DNA of 33,725 bases from Streptosporangium subroseum. GTDB lineage: Bacteria; Actinomycetota; Actinomycetes; Streptosporangiales; Streptosporangiaceae. Below the pieces are notes generated by a model. That model searched no databases. It had not been told where the DNA came from and worked only from the letters and a program-made list of their open reading frames with translations. A program made the position numbers and the translations under genes. Within the stretch, counting starts at the first letter, position 1; the number at the start of each line of letters is the position of its first letter. The stretch spans positions 1-33,725 of the forward strand of contig NZ_FZOD01000088.1 in the NCBI RefSeq assembly GCF_900188345.1. Direction: 5' to 3'. Positions 16,713 through 25,180 of the stretch are shown one piece after another.

Positions 16713-16755
16713 GGCGGACCCTCGCCGGTTGCCGGGTCCGCCGAACAGCGGACCC
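16713..16755. promoter_or_regulatory. GCGGACCC repeat cluster, two-component/membrane gene promoter
   Basis: GGCGGACCC (16713-16721) and GGGTCCGCC (16734-16742) are perfect inverse copies 12 bases apart, and a third GCGGACCC lies at 16748-16755. The cluster is in the divergent region between the sensor kinase and the membrane-protein gene. It is a candidate binding site for the neighbouring NarL-type regulator. The role is inferred. Confidence 0.4.
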
Positions 16756-16884
16756 ACCCGGCATCCGGTCCATCGAAGCGGGGAGCCATCACGGTGCGCA
16801 ACGGCTGACTCGCCACAGGGCGCCATGGCGGAAGAGTTCTCCCCGTAACGATCCCCGCAATGACATGCGACACGGAGGTACGAC

Positions 16885-17583
16885 ATGACCCCCCTTACCC
16901 ACAGCGCCACGGCGACCGCGGAGATGCTCCCCGAGGACGCCGACCGAACCGGCCGGTTCCTGCGGCGCGCCGGCGGTGCCGCCCTGATCGGCAGCCCCCT
17001 GCTGATACTCGGCGGCATGATGACCTGCCCGCCCCAGGACTCCAACTCGACGGTCGACTACATCACCTCACTGGCCCGCGACAGTTTCCTGACCGAGCTG
17101 TCGGCGATGCTGCTCCACTACGGCCTGATCGTCGGCGCGCTCGGCGCGCTGGCCGTGCCCGGGCTGGTGCGCGGCCGCAAGGGCCGATGGCCGGTGCTGT
17201 TCGGCGCGCTGGCCACCGCGCTCGGGCTGCTGAACGTGTCCGGGGCCGTGCGCGACGACTGGTGGCGGATGGTCACCGGGCAGCAGCTCCCCATCGACGT
17301 CGCGGCGCGCATCTCCGATACCGTGGACGCCTCGGCGTTCATGCCCCTGTGGAGCGGCACCGAGATGTTCGCCTTCCTGGGCCTGCTCTCGTTGTGCGTC
17401 GGGCTTGCCCGGGCCGGCGTCGTCGGCTGGTGGCTGACCGCCGCCTATCTCGGCGCTTTCGTCGGGATGATGTTCATCCCGGCCAGCCTGACGTACGTGG
17501 TGGGCGGCGCGTTCGCCATGCTGTACCTCCCCCTCGCGGTCGCCGGCGTGCGCGCCTTCCAGCGCGAGCGCGCCGCCGCGTGA
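16885..17583 (+). CDS. Polytopic membrane protein of unknown function
   Basis: A 232-aa protein with about six hydrophobic segments, e.g. LIGSPLLILGGMM, GLIVGALGALAVPGL, VLFGALATALGLLNVSGAV, FAFLGLLSLCVGLARAGV, AAYLGAFVGMMFI and AFAMLYLPLAVAGV. No transporter or enzyme motif is seen. ATG 16885 has GGAGG about seven bases upstream. It is divergent from the two-component system, with shared repeats between, and is therefore a plausible target whose product might act in the membrane stress or drug response such systems govern. I do not recognise the family. Confidence 0.8.
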   Translation: MTPLTHSATATAEMLPEDADRTGRFLRRAGGAALIGSPLLILGGMMTCPPQDSNSTVDYITSLARDSFLTELSAMLLHYGLIVGALGALAVPGLVRGRKGRWPVLFGALATALGLLNVSGAVRDDWWRMVTGQQLPIDVAARISDTVDASAFMPLWSGTEMFAFLGLLSLCVGLARAGVVGWWLTAAYLGAFVGMMFIPASLTYVVGGAFAMLYLPLAVAGVRAFQRERAAA

Positions 17584-17689
17584 CCTGGCGCCGGCGGCAC
17601 GGAACGATCGCTCCATGCAGTTCACCTTCACCGCCACCGTCTCGGCCGACCGGCCGGGCAAGGTCGGCGACAGGTGGCTTCGCTCCGGG

Positions 17690-20479
17690 TTAGACGCGGT
17701 GCTGGTGGACCTGGCCGGACACCAGGCGGTTCAGCAGGGTGTACGCATGGGACTGGGACAGGGCTGCACCCTGGCGCAGGCAGTCGGCGAACACCTCGGG
17801 CGGCAGCGCCTGCCGTACCTGCTCGGTCTGTTGCGGCGCGTCCGCCGGGTCCATCTCCAGCGGCGAGAAACCGACCCGGGCGCCGATGGCCTGGACCGCG
17901 CCGAGCAGCCGCGCGCCATCCTCCGGCCGCTCGGTCTGGGTGAGCGCCGCGGCCAGTGTATGCGCGATGACCAGCCAGGAGGTGAGGTCGCCATCGTCAT
18001 CCAGCAGCCGCAGCATCGGCACGCCCGCCGCCAGCGCCTGTTCCGCCAGGCCCAGCTTCAGGTCGGTCTTCACCAACAGCCAGGTGGAGGACGCCTGGAC
18101 GAAGCGGTGCCCGCAATGGGTGGCGACGGTGATCGACTCCGTCAGGGTCTCACAGGCCTCGGCCACCTCGCCGCCGAACAGCAGGAGCATGCCGATCACC
18201 ATCAGGGCCTCGGCCTCCAGCCAGGTCAAGCCGGTCAGGCGCGACAGGTCCAGGGCGGCCCGCGCGTCCGCGACAGCCGTGGGAGCGCCACAGAGCCCGC
18301 CGAACAGCGCCCGGTAGGTGAGGCCCTGCCCTTCGGACTGCAGGTTGCCCGCGGTCCTGGCGGCCTCGGCGGCGTCTTTGGCCGCCCGGTGGGCGGCCGG
18401 GAGGTTCCCGGCCAGATAGTGCAGGCCGGCCATGCCGATCAGTGCCCTGGCCTGCAGTCCGGGCGGGGCGTCCGGGGTGAGCTCCATCGCCGTGGTCAGC
18501 CAGCCGAGCCCTTCGGTGACATGCCCGCGCCGGTACCAAAACCATGACAGTGCCCCGCTCAGCCGCAGCGCGTACTCGCTGTCGCCGGCCAGCAGGGCCG
18601 TGGTGAACGCGGCCCGGTGCTCGGGCTGATCGGTGATGAGCAGCCCGATCGCGGGCACCGCCTGGTGGCCGCGCAGCCGGGCCTCGGCCGCCTCGGCGCG
18701 GGCCAGTACCCAGGCCCGGTGCGCGGCCTGGGTGCCGCCCAGCTCCACCGGATCCTGCCGGGTCCGGGCGAAGTCCTTGAGCGTCTCCAGCAACCGGTAG
18801 CGGCGCGGTGCCGTACCGGCCTCCACGGTGACCAGCGACTTGCGCACCAGCGCGCTCAACCCGGCCAGCACCGGTCCGTCGCACACCGCGGCCGCGGCGT
18901 CCAGGTCGAAGCCGGCGGCGAACACGCTGAGCCGGTTGAACAGCCTGCGCTCCTCCGGCTCTAGCAACCGGTGGCTCCATTCCACCGTGCGCAGCAACGT
19001 CCGGTGCCGCTGTGGCCCCGGCCCGGAGGTCAGCACCGCGAAGCGGTCGTCCAGCGCGGCGAGGATCTGGTCGACCGACAACACCCGGCATTGCGCGGCG
19101 GCCAGCTCGATCGCCAGCGGCAACCCGTCCAGCTCGCCGCACAGCCGCACCGTGGTCTCCAGCTCGGGGGGCGTCGGTTTCCATCCCGGCACGGTGGCTG
19201 TGGCACGGCTCACGAACAGCTCCGTGGCCTGCATGGCGGAAAGCGGCGGCACCTCGTACACCGCCTCACCGATGGCCCCGAGGGTTTCCCTGCTGGTGGC
19301 GAGGACGCGCAGTTCGATGGTGTGCGCCAGCAGCTCGGTGACCGTTTCGTGGACGGCGTCCACCAGGTGCTCGCAGTTGTCCAGCACCAGCAGCAGCCGG
19401 CGATCGCGCAGTGCCTCGGTGACTCGCCTCGTGGTGGACGCGCCGGAGATGCCCAAGGCCTGTGCGATCGTCCCGGCCAGCAGCGCAGGCTCCGTGAGAC
19501 CGGCCAGCTCGACCAGCCATGGTTCGCCGATGTCCCGGCATGCGCGGGCGGCCTCCAGCGCCAGCCGGGTCTTGCCGATCCCGCCCGGCCCGGTGAGCGT
19601 GACCAGCCGATGGTCGGCCAGCAGCGCGGTCACCTGCAGGAGCTCGGTGGCACGGCCGACCAGTCTGGTCACAGGGAACGGCAGGTTTCTGACCGCGCCG
19701 ATGCGCGGCGCGGGCTGCGGGAGCAGGCCCCCGTCCTGGGACAGCACGGCGGCCTCCAACTCGCGCAGCGCCAGGCCTGGGTCGATGCCCAGCTCCTCCG
19801 CGAGCACCTTCCTCGCGGACCGCAGCGCCGCGAGCGCGTCGCCCTGTCGTCCCGCGCGGTACAGCGCGAGCACGAGCAGCTCCCAGCCCCGTTCGCTCAT
19901 CGGATGTTCGGCCGTGTGCTTTTCCAGGTCTCCCACCACGGCGGCGTGCCGGCCCAGTGCGAGCCGCGCCGCGAACAGGTTCTCCTGGGTCGCCAGGCGC
20001 AATCCTTCCAGCCGGGCGACCTCGGGGGCCGCGAAGGGGGCGTCGGCGAAATCCGCGTACGGCTGACCCCGCCACAGTTCCAGGGCCTCGGCCAGCACTG
20101 TCACCGCCGCCGCGGGATCGTCCTGTACCAGCTGCTCACCCTCGCCGGACAGCCGCGCGAACCGCTCGGCGTCCACCTCGTCGAGGTCCACCCGCAGCGC
20201 GTACCCGACGCCCTCTCGCGGCAGAACATCGGATTGCGCCTTGGCGGCCCTTCCCGGTTCCAGGGCTTGGCGCAGTCTGGCGATGTAGGAGTGCAGTGTC
20301 GTCATCGACGGTGTGTCGTCGCCCCACAAGGCCGTGACGATCCGTTCGGCGGACACCACCTGCCCCCTGGCGGCCACCAGTACGGCCAGCACCGCGCGCT
20401 GCCTCGGCCCGCCGAGCGCGGCCTCGACCCCGTCGACCTCGGCAGACACCGGCCCCAGCACGTTGACACGCAGCGCCAC
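17690..20479 (-). CDS. AfsR/SARP-family regulator with NTPase and TPR domains
   Basis: A 929-aa regulator. The N-terminal OmpR-type winged helix (VLGPVSAEVDG, then TLHSYIARLRQAL) leads into a bacterial transcriptional activation domain ending near residue 245. An NB-ARC/STAND NTPase follows, with P-loop GPGGIGKTRLALE near residue 295 and Walker B LLLVLDNCEHLV. The C-terminal 350 residues are helical repeats of the TPR type. Such proteins activate secondary-metabolism or morphology genes in actinomycetes, with nucleotide state and repeats modulating activity. GTG 20479 is used; GGGGG lies about four bases upstream. It is transcribed alone, with a conspicuous AT-rich inverted repeat 84 bases upstream. 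It could control the RiPP operon nearby, but nothing in the sequence proves this. Confidence 0.9.
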   Translation of the reverse strand: MALRVNVLGPVSAEVDGVEAALGGPRQRAVLAVLVAARGQVVSAERIVTALWGDDTPSMTTLHSYIARLRQALEPGRAAKAQSDVLPREGVGYALRVDLDEVDAERFARLSGEGEQLVQDDPAAAVTVLAEALELWRGQPYADFADAPFAAPEVARLEGLRLATQENLFAARLALGRHAAVVGDLEKHTAEHPMSERGWELLVLALYRAGRQGDALAALRSARKVLAEELGIDPGLALRELEAAVLSQDGGLLPQPAPRIGAVRNLPFPVTRLVGRATELLQVTALLADHRLVTLTGPGGIGKTRLALEAARACRDIGEPWLVELAGLTEPALLAGTIAQALGISGASTTRRVTEALRDRRLLLVLDNCEHLVDAVHETVTELLAHTIELRVLATSRETLGAIGEAVYEVPPLSAMQATELFVSRATATVPGWKPTPPELETTVRLCGELDGLPLAIELAAAQCRVLSVDQILAALDDRFAVLTSGPGPQRHRTLLRTVEWSHRLLEPEERRLFNRLSVFAAGFDLDAAAAVCDGPVLAGLSALVRKSLVTVEAGTAPRRYRLLETLKDFARTRQDPVELGGTQAAHRAWVLARAEAAEARLRGHQAVPAIGLLITDQPEHRAAFTTALLAGDSEYALRLSGALSWFWYRRGHVTEGLGWLTTAMELTPDAPPGLQARALIGMAGLHYLAGNLPAAHRAAKDAAEAARTAGNLQSEGQGLTYRALFGGLCGAPTAVADARAALDLSRLTGLTWLEAEALMVIGMLLLFGGEVAEACETLTESITVATHCGHRFVQASSTWLLVKTDLKLGLAEQALAAGVPMLRLLDDDGDLTSWLVIAHTLAAALTQTERPEDGARLLGAVQAIGARVGFSPLEMDPADAPQQTEQVRQALPPEVFADCLRQGAALSQSHAYTLLNRLVSGQVHQHRV

Positions 20480-20562
20480 ATCGCCCCCGGTTCCGCGGCT
20501 CCCGCCGGCCCTGACAAGGTTGAGTTTGAACGGGCGCCGCTGACGCGCCGCATCCCAAGCTT

Positions 20563-20588
20563 CTTTATATCCACATATAGATATAAAG
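20563..20588. promoter_or_regulatory. Perfect AT-rich inverted repeat upstream of SARP gene
   Basis: CTTTATATC and GATATAAAG are exact inverse copies separated by CACATATA. The 26-bp site is nearly pure A/T in a genome where this is rare. It lies 84 bases upstream of the SARP start codon and just below the broken CPBP gene, where a promoter is expected. It is a strong operator candidate, or the promoter itself; the binding factor is unknown. Confidence 0.6.
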
Positions 20589-20602
20589 CATTACACGTCA
20601 TC

Positions 20603-21271
20603 TCAGAGATGGACGCCAATGCTCATAAACTGACGCACCGTAATGCCTCGTCCAGCAAAGTCAGTGCCTCCGGCACGGGGGCGGAACTCCACCGCCATCT
20701 CCTCCGCAGGGGCCGGGTGGCGAGCACAACGAGCGCGGAGAAGGCCGACGTCGGCGCTTCTGGTCGCCGACAGCCGGACGGCCAGCAGGGAGTTCCAGCC
20801 GATCTGTTCACCGAACGACAGCAGCATGTAGGGCACGATGCCGGGGAGGAGGCCGAGCAGGACGCCCAGGGCGGGATGGAGTCCGGTGGTCTCGGTCAGG
20901 TTGCCGGAATCGAAGCGCGCGGCACCGATCAGCCAGGCCACGCCGTACCCCAGCCCGACACCCAGTACGGGGATCGCCCAGGCCAGGCCGATGGTCTTCC
21001 GGGGGGCCCGGCGAAAGCCCCAGTCGAAGCCGCGCAGGCCGCGCCCGCCGGCCGGCCAGGCGACCAAGCCGGCGATGCCCGGCATGAGGGCCCCGCTGAA
21101 AACGGCGATCTGCGCGGCGATCGGCGCCTGATCGAGCCGGTTCAGATCGAGTCCCTGGGACACGGCGAAGGCGAGAGAGGGGAGCACGAGCGCGGGCAGC
21201 ACCAGCGCGAAGACCGTGAGCTGCCGCCGGGTCAGGTCACGGTCCCTCGGGGGAGATGTCGTTGTACGCAT
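20603..21271 (-). pseudogene. Truncated CPBP-family intramembrane protease
   Basis: The first 165 or so of 222 residues form a good membrane protein of the CPBP (Abi/CAAX protease-like) family, with segments LTVFALVLPALVLPSLAFAV, GALMPGIAGLVAWPAGG and LAWAIPVLGVGLGYGVAWLI. The first catalytic motif appears as SFGEQIGWNSLLAVRL, where the family has EExGWR; the second Glu is Gln. After SATRSADV the sequence turns into Arg/Ala-rich text, and the helices with the second catalytic motif and the final His are missing. The gene is therefore 3'-truncated, probably inactive. Its promoter and start recur in degraded form at 14519-14592. Confidence 0.65.
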
Positions 21272-21309
21272 GACGGCAGTACATCCGCCCGGCGGTCCCG
21301 ATCTCCTGA
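21248..21309 (-). repeat. CPBP-gene promoter/start element, copy 2
   Basis: The 62-bp counterpart of 14519-14580 (53 identical positions). It spans about 38 bases upstream and the first 24 coding bases of the CPBP gene. TGTAC and GTACA half-sites, 11 bases apart, flank the start codon, and there is no ribosome-binding site. This suggests a leaderless transcript with an operator over the start. Confidence 0.55.
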
Positions 21310-21313
21310 ACCT

Positions 21314-21769
21314 GTGGTCCCGTCATCGTCACGCGCAACCCGCTCGGCTGGTTGTTCTGCCTCGGCTGACCCGACGCGGCTCCTCGACGGCGCCGCGGAG
21401 ACCGTGGCGCACACGCTCCGGCTCCCCTCGGTCGCCGTGCTCGCCGCCGACGGCACGCCCGTCTCCGTCATCGGCGGCGTCCCCGAACACGGGGTACGGC
21501 TGGCGGTGTACGGCCCGGCGGTTGCCCGCCGCATCCGGCGGTTCCTCACCACGGGCCCGGAGAGCGGTCCCTTCCCGGAGCTGACCCAGCGGGAGCGGGA
21601 GATTCTCGACCTGCTCGCCTCGGGAAAGAGCAACGCCGAGATCGCCCGGCAGCTCTTTCTCAGCCAGAAGACCGTCAAGAATCACCTCACCTCGATATTC
21701 GCGAAGCTGCAGGTGGCCGACCGCGCCCAGGCCGTGGTCCGCGCCCGTCGCGCCGGCCTGGGAGAGTAA
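21314..21769 (+). pseudogene. Collapsed sensor-kinase/LuxR-regulator fusion relic
   Basis: From about 21362 the frame reads TRLLDGAAETVAHTLRLPSV, AVLAADGTPVSVIGG and PEHGVRLAVY. This is typical of the GAF-like middle of NarL-type sensor kinases. It then switches within a few residues to GPAVARRIRRFL and a complete LuxR helix-turn-helix (LTQREREILDLLASGKSNAE, then SQKTVKNHLTSIFAKLQVAD). No kinase domain or receiver domain remains, as if a deletion removed everything between the middle of the kinase gene and the end of its regulator gene. GTG 21314 is the only nearby start and has no good ribosome-binding site. A functional short LuxR protein is possible but less likely. Confidence 0.6.
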
Positions 21770-21804
21770 CGTCTCACCCACGACCACGGTCGTGGGGACC
21801 GCGC

Positions 21805-23985
21805 TCACGAGGCGGCGCCGACGGTCTGGGCGGCCACCAGAGCGGCGTAACGGCCGCCGAGGGCCAGGAGCTGTTCGTGGGTGCCGCGCTCGACGATGTG
21901 GCCACCGTCGACCACCAGGATGAGGTTCGCGTCCCGGATCGTGCTCAGCCGGTGGGCGATGAGGATCCTGGTCTGCGTGAGATGGGCGAGGTGACTCTCG
22001 ATCGCCGCCTCGCTCTCGCTGTCGAGGTTGCTGGTGGCCTCGTCGAGCAGGAGGATCTTCGGCCGGGAGAGCAGCGCGCGGGCCAGCGCCAGGCGCTGCC
22101 GCTGGCCGCCCGAGAGACCGTTGCCCTCGGTGAGCATGGTCTCGTACCCCATCGGCATGGTCTCGATCTCGTCGTGGATGTCGGCCATCCGCGCTGCCCG
22201 TACGATCCTGTCCATGGAGGCGCCGGGATCGTTGAGCGCGATGTTCTCCCTGATGGAACCGGTGAACAGCGACGGCTCCTGGGTGACCACTCCGAACTGG
22301 CGGCGCAGCGTGCGCAGATTGAGCTCCTTCAGCGGCACCCCGTCGTACCGGATCTCTCCGGTGGTGGGGGTGTGCAGTGCGAGCAGCAGCCTGGCCAATG
22401 TGCTCTTGCCCGAGCCCGATGGCCCCACCAGGGCGACCTTCTGCCCCGGGGCGATGGTGAGAGATACGTCCCGCAGCGTCCACGGGGCACGCGGATCGTA
22501 GCGGTAGCTGACGTTGCGCATCTCCACCGCGCCGCGCACGCGGAGCACCTCGATGCCTCCCGAGGGTTCGGGCTCGGAGGTGAGAATGTCGGACAGCCGC
22601 TCGAAATGGGCGCCCGCCAGCTGCAGGCTCTGCAGACTGGCCATCAGCGACGAGATCGGCGTGAGCGCGGCCACGGCCATCGCGTTCAATGCGACCAGCG
22701 CGCCGAGGGTGAGCTCGCCGTCGAGCACCCGCCAGGTTCCCACCCACATCAGACCCAGCGGTGCGAGCACTCTGATGGCCCCCAGCGCCGAATCCAGCAG
22801 CCCCTGAGTGAGCCCGCTGCGGATATCCGCGTTGAGCTGCTCGGAGAAGTGATGTGACCACTGCTCGACCGCACGCTCTTCGGCTCCGGACGCCTTCAGG
22901 GTCTCGATACCGTCGATCGCCTGCATGAGCCGGCTCTGGGTGGCGGCGAACGCGACGAGCTCCTGCTGGGTCAGGTGTCTCATCCGGCGTGCCGTGATCA
23001 GCAGCAGGGCGATCTGCGCTGCGGCCAGCGCGACCAGGCAAGCGCCGAACAGAGGGTCTCGGACGAAGACCAGGATGAGGTACCCGATGGCGAGCGGTCC
23101 GTCGAGCAACGCCGAGAGGATCTGGCCGGTGAGCATGTCGCGCAGCACCCCGACGCTGTTCGCCCTGGTGACCAGGTCGCCCGTGCCGCGCAGCGCGAAA
23201 TAACGGTAGGGGAGGGCGATGAGGTGTGACACCACGCCCCGGGTCAGCTCGGCGTCCGCTCCCCCTCTGATGGCGAGCAACAGAACCGAGCGCAGGTAGC
23301 CGACCGCGAACTGCGTCACCGTGGCCAGCAGGAGCCCCGCTCCCAGAACGGCCGGCAGCCCGGTCGCCTGGGCCGGTATTCCGCCGGCTCCGACCGGCAG
23401 CACCCGGTCGACCAGCACCTCGGACAGTGTCGGCAGGGCGAGCCCGAGAAGTTGCAGGATCAGGGAGGCCGCCACGACCTGGGCGAGCAGACCGCGTCTG
23501 CGCGACAGGAGTGTGCGGATGAACTGGCGGCGCCAGGCGCTCGCCGCACTGGACCGGCCCCGGCTGAACCGGGGGCCCGGCTCGAAGGCCAGCAGGACTC
23601 CGGTGAACCCCTCGTTGAACTCCTCGGCCGTCAGGCGGCGCCGGCCGTGCGCCGGGTCGACCACGTCGACCCTGTCGGCCCCCCATCGCTCGACCACGAT
23701 GAAATGGTCGAACTGCCAGTGGACGATCGCGGGCATGGGGACGCGGGCGAGATCCTCCGGGTCGAGCGAGAAGGCCTTGGCCTTCAGCTTGTACTCCAGC
23801 GCGCCCGCCACGATGGCGAGCGCGCTGAGCCCGTCACGGCCGACCTGAAGCCGTTCGGTGATCTCATGTTGTGACGTTCGACGACCGTGGTAGGCCAGCA
23901 CCATCGCCAGGCAGGCGGCACCGCACTCGGTGATGCCGTTCTGCTGGATGACGGGAACGCGCCTGCCCGTCCGCAGGCCCCTCAC
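21805..23985 (-). CDS. C39 peptidase-containing ABC exporter (PCAT) for a RiPP
   Basis: A 726-aa peptidase-ABC transporter that cleaves the double-glycine leader and exports the peptide. The N-terminal C39 domain has Q15, catalytic C21 (NGITECGAACLAM), H94 (FDHFIVV) and D110 (VVDPAHG). A six-helix exporter domain follows from about residue 165. The nucleotide-binding domain has Walker A GPSGSGKST (about 521), signature LSGGQRQR (about 623) and Walker B ILLLDEATSNLDS. GTG 23985 overlaps the preceding stop codon (GTGA), so it is translationally coupled to the mini-HlyD gene. All catalytic residues are present. The likely substrate is the precursor encoded at 26259-26429, whose leader ends VSGG. 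Confidence 0.92.
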   Translation of the reverse strand: MRGLRTGRRVPVIQQNGITECGAACLAMVLAYHGRRTSQHEITERLQVGRDGLSALAIVAGALEYKLKAKAFSLDPEDLARVPMPAIVHWQFDHFIVVERWGADRVDVVDPAHGRRRLTAEEFNEGFTGVLLAFEPGPRFSRGRSSAASAWRRQFIRTLLSRRRGLLAQVVAASLILQLLGLALPTLSEVLVDRVLPVGAGGIPAQATGLPAVLGAGLLLATVTQFAVGYLRSVLLLAIRGGADAELTRGVVSHLIALPYRYFALRGTGDLVTRANSVGVLRDMLTGQILSALLDGPLAIGYLILVFVRDPLFGACLVALAAAQIALLLITARRMRHLTQQELVAFAATQSRLMQAIDGIETLKASGAEERAVEQWSHHFSEQLNADIRSGLTQGLLDSALGAIRVLAPLGLMWVGTWRVLDGELTLGALVALNAMAVAALTPISSLMASLQSLQLAGAHFERLSDILTSEPEPSGGIEVLRVRGAVEMRNVSYRYDPRAPWTLRDVSLTIAPGQKVALVGPSGSGKSTLARLLLALHTPTTGEIRYDGVPLKELNLRTLRRQFGVVTQEPSLFTGSIRENIALNDPGASMDRIVRAARMADIHDEIETMPMGYETMLTEGNGLSGGQRQRLALARALLSRPKILLLDEATSNLDSESEAAIESHLAHLTQTRILIAHRLSTIRDANLILVVDGGHIVERGTHEQLLALGGRYAALVAAQTVGAAS

Positions 23986-24170
23986 GAGGTCGCCCCGGGG
24001 ATCTGGGAGGCCGCGAGCAGGACCAGGCCGGCCGTGGTGAGGATGAGCAGTACCACGGCCGCCCACAGCAGGGCGAGCCACCAGCCTCCGATCTTGATCG
24101 GGCGGGTGACGCGCCTCTCCCGCCCCGCGTGGCGTCTGAGCGCCTCCTCGCGAAAGATGCCCTTCGTCAC
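23982..24170 (-). CDS. 62-aa single-helix stub of a HlyD-type adaptor
   Basis: The protein starts MTKGIFREEALRR and has one membrane helix (LALLWAAVVLLILTTAGLVLLA). This matches the N-terminus of HlyD-family adaptors paired with peptidase-ABC exporters. The periplasmic coiled-coil and barrel domains that normally follow are absent; the frame ends 15 residues after the helix. The GTG start overlaps the stop of the PpiC-like gene, and its stop overlaps the exporter start, each by GTGA. Tight coupling on both sides argues that the small protein is made and useful, perhaps as an exporter subunit in a bacterium without an outer membrane. Size and position are clear; function is inferred. Confidence 0.75.
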   Translation of the reverse strand: MTKGIFREEALRRHAGRERRVTRPIKIGGWWLALLWAAVVLLILTTAGLVLLAASQIPGATS

Positions 24171-25180
24171 AGTGAGTCAGTCCGAGCGGTGTTGCCCCAG
24201 AACCATTCGATCTTGGCGGACTTCCGCCGCTCCGCGATCCACTCGTCGAACAGGACCCTCCCGACACGTTGCCGTGTCCGATCGTCCAGCGCGGCCGTTT
24301 CCACCGACAGCACCTTGAGCACCGCGAACTCGTCCCCCAGCGGGATGGGCCCGAGCACGTCGCCGGCCTCCACCACGCCCTTTTCGCCCTGGCCCAGCTC
24401 ATCGGCTGGGAGATCCCCGAACAGGTCACCGGAGGCCCTGCCGGTCAGGAACTCTCGTTCCGCCACGGCGTAGAAGTCGGCGCCGTCCAGCACCTGCTCC
24501 GCCGCACGGCGGGCATGGGTCTGGTCGGAGTAAACAAGCCGGGCGACCCGGACGCGGTCGAATTCGCCACGGTGCTCTGCGAAGTACGACTCCACCTGCC
24601 CGGCGGTCACCCGATCGCGCAGCCGCGCCACGGCGGCCTCACCGGCCACGAGTTCTTCCAGGTCCCGGACGGACAGACTGTGCAGTTCCATCCATTCGCG
24701 GGTGACCTGCGCCGTGACCAGGCCCCGTGCCCTGCGGAACGCGTCCACGGCCTCCTGCAGTTCGGCCTCGGAAAAGGCGATGGGCGACTCGTAGAGTTCC
24801 TCCTGCAGAAGGCAGGCGGTGACCAGCCTGTCGGTGAGGCGGGCCTCGTCCCAGAGGAAGTCCAGCTGGGCGATGGCGTCGGGGATCTGCATGTCCACGC
24901 CGTTCACGCGGAGCAGGAGCAACTCGCTCGCCCGGTGCACGCCCCGCAGCGGCCACGGCAGTGCCCGATCGGGGCACCAGGACAGCGACACGGTCCCGTG
25001 CTCCGACTCCTTGATCAGAAGATCGTAGTGAAGGGAGCCGTCATACTCCTCCCGCTGCCAGAGCAGCCGGAAGACAGCTTCGGGATACCGTTCCCTCAGC
25101 TCGCCGAGCGCCTCGCGGGCCCGGCCGGGTTCGAGCCCCTGGATGCTCCGCAGGAACTCACGCGCGCGATCCAGCATCAT
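24167..25180 (-). CDS. PpiC/SurA-like peptide maturation protein
   Basis: A 337-aa soluble protein. The N-terminal half is helical. It includes LRELLLLRVNGV-like text (SELLLLRVNGVDMQIPDAIA) and LVTACLLQEELYESPIAFSE, comparable to the SurA-type helical domain before parvulins. Residues about 205-310 resemble a parvulin PPIase: VARLVYSDQTHARRAAEQVL, FYAVAEREF, GDVLGPIPLGDEFAVLKVLS. I recall such proteins (putative peptide maturation system protein) in RiPP cassettes with ATP-grasp or other enzymes; the function there is unproven. ATG 25180 has AAGGAGG three bases upstream, and an adjacent ATG at 25177 is equally possible. The gene overlaps the ATP-grasp gene by 23 bases and the next gene by 4. 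A chaperone or leader-binding role is inferred. Confidence 0.8.
   Translation of the reverse strand: MMLDRAREFLRSIQGLEPGRAREALGELRERYPEAVFRLLWQREEYDGSLHYDLLIKESEHGTVSLSWCPDRALPWPLRGVHRASELLLLRVNGVDMQIPDAIAQLDFLWDEARLTDRLVTACLLQEELYESPIAFSEAELQEAVDAFRRARGLVTAQVTREWMELHSLSVRDLEELVAGEAAVARLRDRVTAGQVESYFAEHRGEFDRVRVARLVYSDQTHARRAAEQVLDGADFYAVAEREFLTGRASGDLFGDLPADELGQGEKGVVEAGDVLGPIPLGDEFAVLKVLSVETAALDDRTRQRVGRVLFDEWIAERRKSAKIEWFWGNTARTDSL

Noticed and set aside
21256..21309. Possible selenocysteine or peptide gene: MSLYA-stop-RQYIRPAVP versus MSSYACQQYIHPAVP in the 14519 copy
   Set aside because: The similarity is better explained on the other strand as a CPBP promoter and start codon; no selenocysteine element or independent start site was seen.
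18971..21769. 932-codon plus-strand frame
   Set aside because: Antisense shadow of the SARP gene; only its last 130 or so codons are meaningful and are reported as the LuxR relic.
21329..23686. 785-codon minus-strand frame
   Set aside because: Out-of-frame shadow of the exporter gene, rich in Arg, Gly and Ala with no domain text.
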